From the NCBI GenBank assembly GCA_003117195.1, contig BDSI01000017.1:1229362-1293361 (forward strand): 64,000 bases of DNA, read 5' to 3'. The translations under genes were made by a program, and so were the position numbers. The notes under the pieces were generated by a model. The model did not search any database. It was not told where the DNA came from and was given only the letters and a program-made list of their open reading frames with translations. The DNA is from Eudorina sp. 2006-703-Eu-15. Its lineage: Eukaryota > Chlorophyta > Chlorophyceae > Chlamydomonadales > Volvocaceae. Positions 31,160-40,230 of this stretch are shown in pieces; within the stretch, counting starts at the first letter, position 1; each line of letters opens with the position of its first letter.

Positions 31160-34100
31160 TCATTTGACGCCTGCCATGCTGGCCGGGACACAGCTGCTGA
31201 GGACAGCCGCGACGTTGCCGGCCACACGCACAGCCGCCCGCAGCTGCCGCTTTTCTGCGACCGCACCTCCCTTCTCGGCCTCACCCGCCGCCACGGCAGA
31301 TGGCTCCTCCTGCTCGCCCTCCATCCACCCCGCCACCACCTCCGAGATCCGGTCAGCCGCGGCGCCCATCGCCCCCAGCAACGGCTGCGCAGTGGTGGCG
31401 GCGACGGTGGTGTAGGCCTTGCCGTAATCCACAGCGCTGTACGAGTTGGCATACTGTTGGTACTTCCGGAAGGCCGCTTCCCAGGAGTCGGGTTGCGGCG
31501 GCTTCTCAACCGACCACTGCAGCTGCAGATCCACCTCCGGCGGCGGACGTGGGTAGTGTCTAGTGGTCTTGCCGCGAAAGCTGTAGTACAGCTTCAACAG
31601 CGGCGCTGACCCAAGTCCCTCTGCCCCTGCCGCTGGAGGCGACAACAGAACCTTCGGAAGTTTGGGGATCAGCGGCTCCGAGGCCGCGCCTGTGATCGCC
31701 CGCTGGGGCTGCAGGCAGCCGATGACGCAGTTGAGCACTCACGCCAGGCACGATAGCTGGTGCTGGGCGGGGATTTTCGTCACGGCGGCAAGGGCGGCCG
31801 TGGCCAGCTGCAGCAGTCCCCTGATGAGCTCTTGCATGTCGCTGCTGTCGTCGGCGGGGACCACCCGCGACCACATCGAGAGCGCCGCCACTGCCGCCAA
31901 CTCTGCCGCTTCTTGGGTACGGCCCGGCGGCGTGCATCCCTCCGCCCTGGGGTGGAGCCTCCGCGCGATGGTGCAGAGGTGGCTGCGCACAGCAGCATGT
32001 GCAAAGCGAAGCGGTTTGGGCGAGAGTAGGAACGGTCAGGTCACGGAGCGCACGCCGTCTGGTTTATGCTGCGGCTCCTGTGGGCTGTCTAGATCCCTCA
32101 CCCCCTTGGCCTAACCTGCCCTCGTGCGAGTCAGCAGCTCTCGCTGACCGCACTGTCTCCGGTCTCCTGTGGGCAGGACCGGTTGACCGGTTGACCGCCC
32201 CGCATCTCGCAACATGCAGCTGCAGTCCAACGCTTCTGTTTGAGTTTAAATCATGAACCCCTCAGAAGGCGCAGCGAAGCCTGCTTTCGTTTAAGTTCTG
32301 CCCTGTTGATAGTGGCCAAGGGTGAGCCTTGGCCTCCCCCCCCGCCCATGACCCGCACGTCACCGCGTACCCCGTGCAGCCAAGCCCATCCATTCCCCGA
32401 AGTGCGCCCTTGGGTATGCAGCCGATGCAGGCCCGGGAGGGTACCCTCCAGGGCCCGCCACAAAACGTAAACCTCAATAATATCGAACAAAACTCACAGT
32501 CGAGGTTTAAGCGACACGACAGCGGGGCGTCGGTGCGCCTTGGCCCCCCGCCCAGCGCACCTGATGTGGTACTGGGACCAAAGGCGCGAAGGCGGCGACA
32601 ATTGCAGACTCCGGGTCAGGCATTTGGCGCCCGAGCCGCCAAGCCGTTTGTCACTGCCCCCCACAAGCAGTATGCATCGCAGGAGCTTGCTTGCGATCTC
32701 ACCGCCAGCGACAGTCAGCCAGTCTGGGTCGTTGCCCTGGATGGATTGCCCAGTCGCCCAATCCAGCAGTACGTAAGCGACCGCCGCCGCAGCCAGTGTC
32801 AGGCTGCTCGGATAGCGCCCCGTCTCGCCGTCCTCTTTGGCAACCGACCGGAAGAGGCCGCACCACGCGCTGCCCGGCTCCTTGCCCGCCAGCACCCCGA
32901 GGGCGGCATCCGTGAGGCCGGGCACTTGCTGCCGCAGCTGCTCCACCGTCACCACCTCCGCCGACCACAGCCCCATCGTGATACGCAGCAGCGCTGCAGC
33001 GCAGCCGCCGTCGCTGAAGTCCGCGACATTGGCGTCCCTCAACAGCCTGTCGGCGGCGGCCAGCACCGCAGCTGACGCGCCCTCTTGCTCCTGCACTTGC
33101 GATACCACAGCTGCGACGGCTGCGTCTGCCCGGGCGGATTCAAGGCCACCGTCCAGGTTCCGCCCGGCCAGGCTGGTGAGGATGAGAAGGCAGTGAAGCG
33201 CTCGGCCGGCGTCATCGTCGGACGCAAACTGCACCAGCTGCAGGAGGCTGCGGACCTGGTGCGGTGACGGGGTCTCAAAACAGGGTGCTGTCGGTTTTAT
33301 CTTCAGCCCTCCGTCAGCCGTATACATCGTCAGGAGATCCGCCAGGCAGGAGAAGGCGTCCCCGCCGGCGTCGAGTGAAAGGGATCGAGAGCTGACAGGA
33401 CTGCTTCCTCCTGGCTCGGTACAGCCGGCATCAGCAGCAACGCCGGCAGCAACGCCGGCGTCCGGATCCGATACCGACTGGCTCTGACCATGGCTGTCAA
33501 CAGCCGCGAGCAAGGTCGCCAGAGCACCCGGGCACTGCACCACCGCCGCGGCCGCAGCTGCCCGGTCCTCCGCCCCCGGGCCGTGCCGTACCACCGCCGA
33601 CAGCGCGGACAGCACCTCCGAGCCCCCGAGGCCGCCGGCGATGACAGCCGCCAGAGCCCCGGCGGCCTGCCGGAGCTGGGAGGGGCTGAGCAGGTGCAGC
33701 GCGGGGCCCTGGAGTACGGCAGCGGCCGCAGCCGCGAGGGCTGCGCGCTGGCCCGGGTCCTCCTGCTCCCCAGCAACAGCAGCAGCAGGGGATTCCTTCG
33801 ACGGAGCGGGCGTGTTGACGGCCGCAGCCACCGAGCTCAGGGTTTTGACGCAGCGAACCAGGGCGTCGCGAACGATGTCCGCTGTGGCTCCACCCTGCGG
33901 AGTAACGGGGCGCCACGAACGATGCGGTACACGTTGACTAGCCAATATTGTGTGATTGACCATTCTTCGCATCCAGCGCTCAACCCCACGCCGTACTGCC
34001 TCGGGAGCAGGGGTCAGTAGTATGTCCGTATGCCCTGGTCTCCTGCACTACACGTGGATCCGGCTCATCCCCTTGGTGACTACCGGTATCGACGCGCATT

Positions 34101-34931
34101 CGAATCCAGATTCCCACGCCTAGGATTACAAACCCATTGTGGGGGGTACTCCCAACCCAATTTGCCAACCTGTACCATACCGTACTGATCCGTACCTTTG
34201 CCTGCCATGCCTCGTCGTCAGCCACTTTGAAGAGCGCCTCCGCCGCCGCCGCCAGCGCCTCCGCGCAGTCCGTGAGCTCGATGATGCGGCAGAGGCGGCG
34301 GAGCACCAGCTGGTTGTCCACGGCGGGTCGCAGCTTGCGGTGCGTACACAGCCCCACCAACGACAGGGCCGCACTCCGCTGCCGCTGGGGACCGCTGGTG
34401 CCGATACCCAGCACCTCCAGGCACAGAGCGATGGACTGACGGGGTGAGGGGAAGAGGGCGGGAGAGAGGGAGGGAGGGACCTTGATGACACGGTCGGGAG
34501 CAGGGAATGTGCGGAGCAAGCCCTGCCTTGATGGAAATGAGGGCTTGATGTTCTAGCAGCGAAGAACTGAACCCCGTTTTATTTCACTATCGTCCCCGGG
34601 CGGGTTCAAGGGCGCCGTTTTACCAGGACGTCGTACATACCCGCGACAGGTCCGCCTGTCCCTCAACCACCAGCTCCGCCAAGTGGCCCTCGCCCATCGC
34701 CTGCAGCATCAGTGCCTGGACGCTGGGACGGGGCGCCTCCAGCAGGCTGTAGCTGTCGCTCTCGGTGTCGGAGTAGGCGGCGGGGTGGGCCATGGCCCCG
34801 CACAGCTGGGATGGATCCATGAAAGCGGCGGGTCGAGCGGCCGTTGCCGCCTGACTAGCTCCGTTGGCAGCAGCATTGACAGAAGATTTGTCCGTCCCGC
34901 GACGTTTCTTTTGGATCAGCGCATCAAACAT
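31160..34931 (-). pseudogene. Armadillo-like family copy B, one internal stop
   Basis: Four minus-strand exons: 34931-34641, 34435-34196, 33894-32561, 31982-31160. Intron phases are 0, 0, 2, as in copies C and D, and the sum is 2688 nt, a whole number of codons. The ATG at 34931 gives a longer N-terminus (MFDALIQKKRRG) than in C or D; the shared start would be at MAHPAAYSDTESD. The only lesion is TGA at 31739-31741, where A and C have a glycine codon (LAGVLNCV) and D has GGVLNCI. As read, the product stops after 702 residues and lacks the exon-4 segment with LQLQWSVEKPPQPDSWEAAF. It could be a truncated functional protein, a pseudogene, or an assembly error; the rest of the frame being intact argues that any loss is recent. 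Predicted all-helical, Ala/Leu-rich; function unknown. Confidence 0.75.
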
Positions 34932-35731
34932 CTCGCGAGGTCAGCAGCGCCCCTGGTAAGAGGCGGTTCGTCCACGTTCTCCTCCACCTGCTGTGGTGCG
35001 TGTGGCTGATTTGTGTGATGGACCTGGATGGGCGACCGCACGGACCTGCGCAGCTGGACGGAGTGATGTACCGAGCCAGCAGCTGTATTGGCCCAGCAGT
35101 ATAGGCTCGGCTTTATAGGCTGGACTTTATTGGCACTGTAGGTGTAGGAGGATCTGCAGACGCGAGCATAGACGAGTGCCAATAAAGGCGAGGGTTGCGA
35201 GGCCGACTTGCATCATGGCCCGTGATGTCAGCTGTCGCATCGTGTCGTAAGCCCCGAGATAACCCGTGATGTCAAAATCATGAACCATTTCCATTACCTA
35301 CCAGACAATCTTCTACATACCAGACAGCCAATCGTTCGTGCGGTGACTTTTGTTATTCACTAAGTAAGTTACAGATGGCTCCAGAGGCGACAATCTCGGG
35401 TGCACGGGTGCAAGCTCACGTCGATTAGGCGATCATGATGTGATCCACGACCGTGACCGTGGTGGGCGCTGTTGACGACCCTTGACGACCTTTCCTATGC
35501 GGAACACCTCGCCACCGTTCGCTGGGCTGCGTGGCAGAGGTCCTCAAGGAGTCACGCCGGCTTCCTCGTACGGGAGCCGCGGCGTCGGGGACCTGGGCTT
35601 CTCTGGAATGAGGTCGGACGTAAAAACCCCCGTTGTTGCAGGGTTCCGTGAGCGGCCACGACTTTCACCGATGATCTGTGGGGTCGACTGTAATACTGTT
35701 AATAAAAAAAGATGCATGTTGGGCTACGACA
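34932..35731. other. Upstream region of copy B; no gene
   Basis: This holds the presumed promoter of minus-strand copy B. No coding frame was recognised. It contains a 13-bp inverted repeat (35125-35187, listed separately) and ends at the LTR-element target duplication. Confidence 0.5.
35125..35187. repeat. 13-bp inverted repeat upstream of copy B
   Basis: ctttattggcact at 35125-35137 is exactly complementary to agtgccaataaag at 35175-35187, with a 37-bp spacer. It lies about 200 bp upstream of the ATG of copy B. It could be a dimeric protein-binding site, a hairpin, or chance. Confidence 0.5.
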
Positions 35732-35736
35732 GGTTG

Positions 35737-36054
35737 TGTTGTATACTGCGTACAACAAATCCTGCCTGTAGTGCACGTGCACGTACTAAGTCCTACTCGG
35801 TAGGCGGGGCCCCACGTGGGAGCTTGGTGACCCTGGGTCACTGGTAGCGGAACGACGTGTTCCAGGACGACGAGTCCACATATCGGTTGAGAATATAAGA
35901 ACGTCTTATATTCCATTGCCTCGATGGCCTACCACGCGGTAGTTCAGGTTCACGTACGGAACCTTATCCGGACGACTTTAAGTAGTCGCGCCGACTCTCA
36001 ACCGGTAGTTCTTACTACCACCAAGTATTGACTTTTCTGATTAAATATACAACA
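35737..36054 (+). repeat. 5' LTR
   Basis: 318 bp, beginning tgttgtatactgcgtacaac (itself partly palindromic) and ending aaatatacaaca. An AT-rich gagaatataagaacgtc stretch near 35890 could serve as a TATA-like promoter element; this is inference. Confidence 0.95.
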
Positions 36055-36070
36055 ACAGGTATCGAGACGT
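36055..36070 (+). promoter_or_regulatory. Candidate primer-binding site
   Basis: The sequence acaggtatcgagacgt directly after the 5' LTR resembles the tggtatcagagc initiator-Met tRNA primer site used by many plant-type LTR elements, with a few differences. The host tRNA sequence is needed to decide. Confidence 0.35.
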
Positions 36071-36110
36071 TCCTTCCTGGACGCCTCCCTTACGTATTAT
36101 TCGCAAGTAC

Positions 36111-37148
36111 ATGTCGCACCTCCTTTCCGTCGAGGCTTTGCGGGATGCGCTCCCTTCGTCGTCTGAAACCTCTGACGACGATCGGTGCGAGCAGTGGCCG
36201 ACTTGCGGTCGCGTTTCCCGTGCGTCGTGGGCAAGGTCGCCCTATAGCTCGGCGACGCAAACCGATTTTGGTCTACCGACCGACGTGCACCGTCCGCCGA
36301 TGGACGCTCGAGAGGTTCCCACCGAGGCACGTGCCTCGCCAGCCGTCGCGGCTTCTCCTCTCGCTGGGGTAAGCGTTGGGTTACGGGGTCCGACCGCGGG
36401 GTCGCAGTCCAACGGGGCTGAGCTGCTTAAGCTGACCGTACCTACGCCGAAACTGCACATAGACGATAGGACAGTCTTGAAGACGCTCCCTACGACCGTG
36501 CGCGCGTTCGTGCGTGACGTAGTGAATGTCTTCTCTATCGTTTCCTGGGGACAAAACGATGCCGCTTGCTGCCTGTTCTTGTCGCAAGCGCTGTCCGGGC
36601 AAGCTAAAACGTGGTACGATACCTGGTCCTTAGCAACTAAAACCTTCACGACGCGTGACGTTTTAGTTGGCTTAGTCCAGCGGTTTGCCCCTCAGATCCA
36701 GTCGTTGGAAGAAGAGGCGCGAATCAAATTGCGAAAGCTGACGTACCGCATGGTACCGGGTGAAACCGTCGCCACCTATCAGAGCCGTTTTGACGCTTTA
36801 GTGACCGACATTCCTGACTTCTCGGAAAGAGAACGTATCTTCTCTTTCCGGCAGGGGCTGTTGGATCACTTAGCGGGAAAATGTGCGGTCGATCAGAATA
36901 GTCAACCGTTTACGTCGTACCAGGACTTGCTCACGCGTGCTTATGGTGTCGAACGCCGCCACCTCGCCGAACAGCATGCTCGTGCCGCCCTGCGCTCAAA
37001 TGCTGCTCTGCTGCAGCCCGGCGACGTGGCCATGCTCGAGGGTGCCGCTGCACCGCCGGGCCGGGCTCCGCCGCCTCGCGCGGGTCCTGTGGCGGCCCTC
37101 GCGGTCAACCGGCCGCAGCTGAAGCGCAAGGGACCGTCGAACAAATGA
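36111..37148 (+). CDS. gag (capsid-like) protein, 345 residues
   Basis: An intact frame from ATG 36111 to TGA 37148. Residues ~115-290 carry the retrotransposon gag pattern: DAACCLFLSQALSGQAKTWY, then VQRFAPQIQSLEEEAR, then VATYQSRFDAL and RQGLLDHLAGK. No CCHC zinc knuckle is visible; the C-terminus is Pro/Ala-rich and basic ([12 protein letters not shown]), which may bind RNA instead. The stop codon overlaps the ATG of the next frame (ATGA, 37145-37148), suggesting re-initiation or coupled translation of pol. The frame is undamaged although the element cannot encode a full polymerase. Confidence 0.85.
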   Translation: MSHLLSVEALRDALPSSSETSDDDRCEQWPTCGRVSRASWARSPYSSATQTDFGLPTDVHRPPMDAREVPTEARASPAVAASPLAGVSVGLRGPTAGSQSNGAELLKLTVPTPKLHIDDRTVLKTLPTTVRAFVRDVVNVFSIVSWGQNDAACCLFLSQALSGQAKTWYDTWSLATKTFTTRDVLVGLVQRFAPQIQSLEEEARIKLRKLTYRMVPGETVATYQSRFDALVTDIPDFSERERIFSFRQGLLDHLAGKCAVDQNSQPFTSYQDLLTRAYGVERRHLAEQHARAALRSNAALLQPGDVAMLEGAAAPPGRAPPPRAGPVAALAVNRPQLKRKGPSNK

Positions 37149-38110
37149 TTGGACGTCCTCTCTCTTTCGATGCGTGCTCGCTGCGCGCTGGGTTCGGTGA
37201 ACTTTATAACCTGTTCGCGCCGCCCAATTCGGCCTTTGCCTCGGCTGCTCTCGAGGGCCACACCGTGTGGTTCGTACCTCACTCGCACTCGCACCTCCGA
37301 GCGTTCCTGAAGCGTTATGTGGTGTGCAAGCAGCAGCGTCCCGACACCGCGTTGGCATTGCTCCTGCCTGCCTCGTTGACAGCTCGTGCGTCAGCGCTGC
37401 CGTCCACCATGCGCTGCGTTCATCGGTTTGCGCCAGGTTTGTCGTTGTTCAATACGCTTGATCTCGCTGGTCAGCCTGTGCCGTTGCCGCCCGCGAGTTC
37501 GTCTACGGAGCTGTGGTACGATGCCCCTGCTGCCGTACGGCGGCCGGCCCCTCCGTTTGCCTCGGCCCTGACCCTGCCTGTCGCTGCCATGTTGCGTGGG
37601 GGTGCGCTGCCCCTGGTCTCATCTCGTGTCACTGGCCTTACGCTGTCCACCCTTGTCGACACGGGTGCCAGTCATGACTTCATCAGTGAGTCTGTCATCA
37701 ATCAGCTGCGTGTTCCGCTCCGCCCGTGCGCCTGGTCGCGTGTGCACTTGGCTGATGGAGGTTCGCAGTCGATTCTTGGCCAGGTCACTCTCCGGTTGTC
37801 TCTTGGGTCGGTGCGTCTGACCGTCACTCCGTTCGTGTTACCTGCCTTCACCGACGCCGCGTCCTACATTCTCGGCTCTGCTACGTTGCTGCAGCATCAG
37901 GCCGTCGTGGACTATGGCTCTCGCACGTTGCGGGTTTGCAAGGATGGGGTGTGCCGCTCCAGCCCTTGCATGGCGTCGGGCTGGGGGGGGGAGACCAACC
38001 GCCGGTCGTCAATTTTGCAGCCGCCGCCATTTGCAATCGTGCTGATCCTGTTCGTATTGGCCGCAAAGCTGCGAAGCGTGAGCTCCGTCGTGGCGCTCAT
38101 GCCCTGTTAG
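37145..38110 (+). CDS. Pre-protease domain and aspartic protease ORF
   Basis: The frame starts at the ATG overlapping the gag stop. The first ~140 residues are an unrecognised domain ([49 protein letters not shown]). The protease follows, with the active-site motif [12 protein letters not shown] at about residues 174-185 and the expected downstream ILGSATLL flap/strand motif. Meaningful sequence ends at a run of nine G at 37983-37991; beyond it the RT frame continues as another frame, and this ORF runs on as noise to 38110. The G-run is the likely site of an indel, or possibly a programmed frameshift. Confidence 0.75.
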   Translation: MIGRPLSFDACSLRAGFGELYNLFAPPNSAFASAALEGHTVWFVPHSHSHLRAFLKRYVVCKQQRPDTALALLLPASLTARASALPSTMRCVHRFAPGLSLFNTLDLAGQPVPLPPASSSTELWYDAPAAVRRPAPPFASALTLPVAAMLRGGALPLVSSRVTGLTLSTLVDTGASHDFISESVINQLRVPLRPCAWSRVHLADGGSQSILGQVTLRLSLGSVRLTVTPFVLPAFTDAASYILGSATLLQHQAVVDYGSRTLRVCKDGVCRSSPCMASGWGGETNRRSSILQPPPFAIVLILFVLAAKLRSVSSVVALMPC

Positions 38111-39138
38111 TTCGTCCGAAGCTGTTGCTGAACGCCGTTGTTCCGCCTGCTTCTGCTGACCTTGAGGTTGAAGCGCTTTTGGGTGAGTACGCGGACGTCT
38201 TTCAGGAGATCCCGGGACTGCCGCCGGTCCGCCCCGTGGATCATACCATTCCGTTGGTGCCGGGAGCACAGCCGGTGTCTCGCCCTATGTACCACCTTAG
38301 TCCGCTCGAGTTGGATGAGGTTACGCGTCAGGTGACGGATCTGATTGCTAAGGGAATGATGCGCCCCAGTACATCGCCGTACTCGGCCCCGATCCTCTTC
38401 GTCGGTAAGAAGGATGGTGGGTTGCGCATGTGTATCGATTACCGCGGGTTGAATGCGATCACGGTGAAGAACCGTAACCCTCTCCCACGTGTGGATGATC
38501 TGCTGGATAAGCTGCAAGGCGCCGCGTTCTTCAGCTCTATCGACTTACAGCAAGGGTACAACCAGATTCGGATTGCGGATTCCGATATCCCTAAAACGGC
38601 GTTCCGTACACCGTTTGGTCACTTTGAGTACACGGTACTTAGCTTTGGGCTGGTTAACACGCCTGCGACGTTTCAGGCTGTGATGGATCACATCTTCCGT
38701 CCGTACACTGACCGTGTCGTTCACGGTGCCGAAGCCGTACTGCTTCAACACGGGTATCGAGTGCCCTTCTCAGCAACAATAACCGGGTGTGCAGCCCCTG
38801 AAGCCCGAGCTCTTCTTGGCGGCGTGTTCTCTCGAGGGGCGTCCCTTTGTGGTTTGATCGACTCATTCCGCAAGTTAACGTCAGGAAGTTCCGACGGGAA
38901 CCGACACCCTGCACGGGCTGGGTATGTCGTCGTGCTGGTGGTGCCGTACCTCCGCCGATTCCTGGTCCTCTCACCACAGGCAGGCCCTGTGTGTACTGTA
39001 TTTCGAACGATCGTTGCTGAGACTCTTAACTGTCGAACTGCTCATGTTCGCACCGTTCGACCGGTGATTCGGTTTGAGGATGTTGCGTTACATCCTGCCC
39101 TGCCCTGTGATAAGCGCCACTGGTGTAAAACCTGGTAG
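37936..39138 (+). pseudogene. Reverse transcriptase, truncated before YxDD
   Basis: Meaningful sequence begins around 37990. It shows the Ty3/gypsy RT N-terminal half in order: [86 protein letters not shown] and [20 protein letters not shown]. At about 38716, where the YVDD catalytic loop should begin, the text changes to unrelated sequence ([14 protein letters not shown]) that stays open to 39138. The enzyme therefore lacks its catalytic aspartates and cannot work. RNase H and integrase are absent. Confidence 0.85.
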
Positions 39139-39530
39139 CTTTCACATGGTGCGTTGCAACCTTTTGCGTGATGCCCTTGGTTTGCGTTGTGAAAACGCAG
39201 GGGGGTCAATGCAGTATGCGTTTCCGCCCTGGGTAGCTCCCTCGGAAACGGCGCGTGTGCGCCCTTGGTAACGTACCATGGCTTAGCAGATGACGTGTCT
39301 GCGACCTGACAGCGTTGTTGGGGTTTTGGTTGCATTTCCTTCGCCTAAGGACCTTCATGATGCCCCTGTGTGGGTTTACTGAGGCGGTGCTCGCGTGTTG
39401 CACCACTGACCGCGTTGGTCTCGGCAGTCAGATGGTGTTTCTGTACTGGGACAGCGTTGTCCAGTTGCACTGCAACTCCGATTCGTTGTTTCGGGCAAAA
39501 CCTGCTGACGCAGCGGGGACGCTGCGTCCG
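38716..39530 (+). other. Segment of unknown origin inside the LTR element
   Basis: About 0.8 kb between the RT break and the polypurine tract has no recognisable RNase H, integrase or chromodomain motif in any frame. The in-frame continuation of RT to 39138 is not RT-like. It may be captured host DNA, a non-coding 3' region, or rearranged element sequence. Confidence 0.5.
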
Positions 39531-39540
39531 GAGGGGGGAT
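39531..39540 (+). promoter_or_regulatory. Polypurine tract
   Basis: gaggggggat lies three bases before the 3' LTR at the position expected for the plus-strand DNA primer of LTR retrotransposons. Confidence 0.65.
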
Positions 39541-39543
39541 AGT

Positions 39544-39861
39544 TGTTGTATACTGCGTACAACAAATCCTGCCTGTAGTGCACGTGCACGTACTAAGTCC
39601 TACTCGGTAGGCGGGGCCCCACGTGGGAGCTTGGTGACCCTGGGTCACTGGTAGCGGAACGACGTGTTCCAGGACGACGAGTCCACATATCGGTTGAGAA
39701 TATAAGAACGTCTTATATTCCATTGCCTCGATGGCCTACCACGCGGTAGTTCAGGTTCACGTACGGAACCTTATCCGGACGACTTTAAGTAGTCGCGCCG
39801 ACTCTCAACCGGTAGTTCTTACTACCACCAAGTATGGACTTTTCTGATTAAATATACAACA
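39544..39861 (+). repeat. 3' LTR
   Basis: 318 bp, identical to the 5' LTR as far as I can compare by eye except for one T/G difference near position 39835. It is followed by the target duplication ggttg at 39862-39866. Confidence 0.95.
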
Positions 39862-40230
39862 GGTTGACCACGCTTGCATGGCAGCTGTTGCTCATCAATG
39901 CCAACACTTCGGGTCATTGCCAAGGTTTGCGTATGTGCATGGTTTGGTGAGGTGCATGAGTAGGGTGGGCAATTTGTGAGGAGATTGGTAGTATCCCCGG
40001 GTGGTAAGGTTGTCTATGGGTTGGGTCGATAGGATGAGGTTGCTCGAAGTTTAGCGTGTGTGCGTCGCCAACCTCATCCCTGCGCTGGTTTCAAGTCATC
40101 GTGATAGCGGAGCATCTGCAAATGTAGAACGATCGCAGGTGCAAAGCAGGAACTGTACGAATTGCACGACAGAACCGTTTGACAACCGGACCGTGACAAG
40201 GCTGCGCAGACACTGGCGTTCATTAATAGG

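Larger units (their letters stand above)
35737..39861 (+). mobile_element. Ty3/gypsy LTR retrotransposon, internally deleted
   Basis: This is a 4125-bp element with two 318-bp LTRs (TG...CA ends) that differ at one position (tattg versus tatgg near the 3' end). The 5-bp target duplication ggttg lies at 35732-35736 and 39862-39866. Internal order: gag, protease, N-terminal part of reverse transcriptase. The RT motifs identify Ty3/gypsy. The catalytic YxDD box, RNase H and integrase are absent, so the element is non-autonomous. Near-identical LTRs point to a recent insertion, which must have used enzymes supplied by a related element. Confidence 0.95.
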
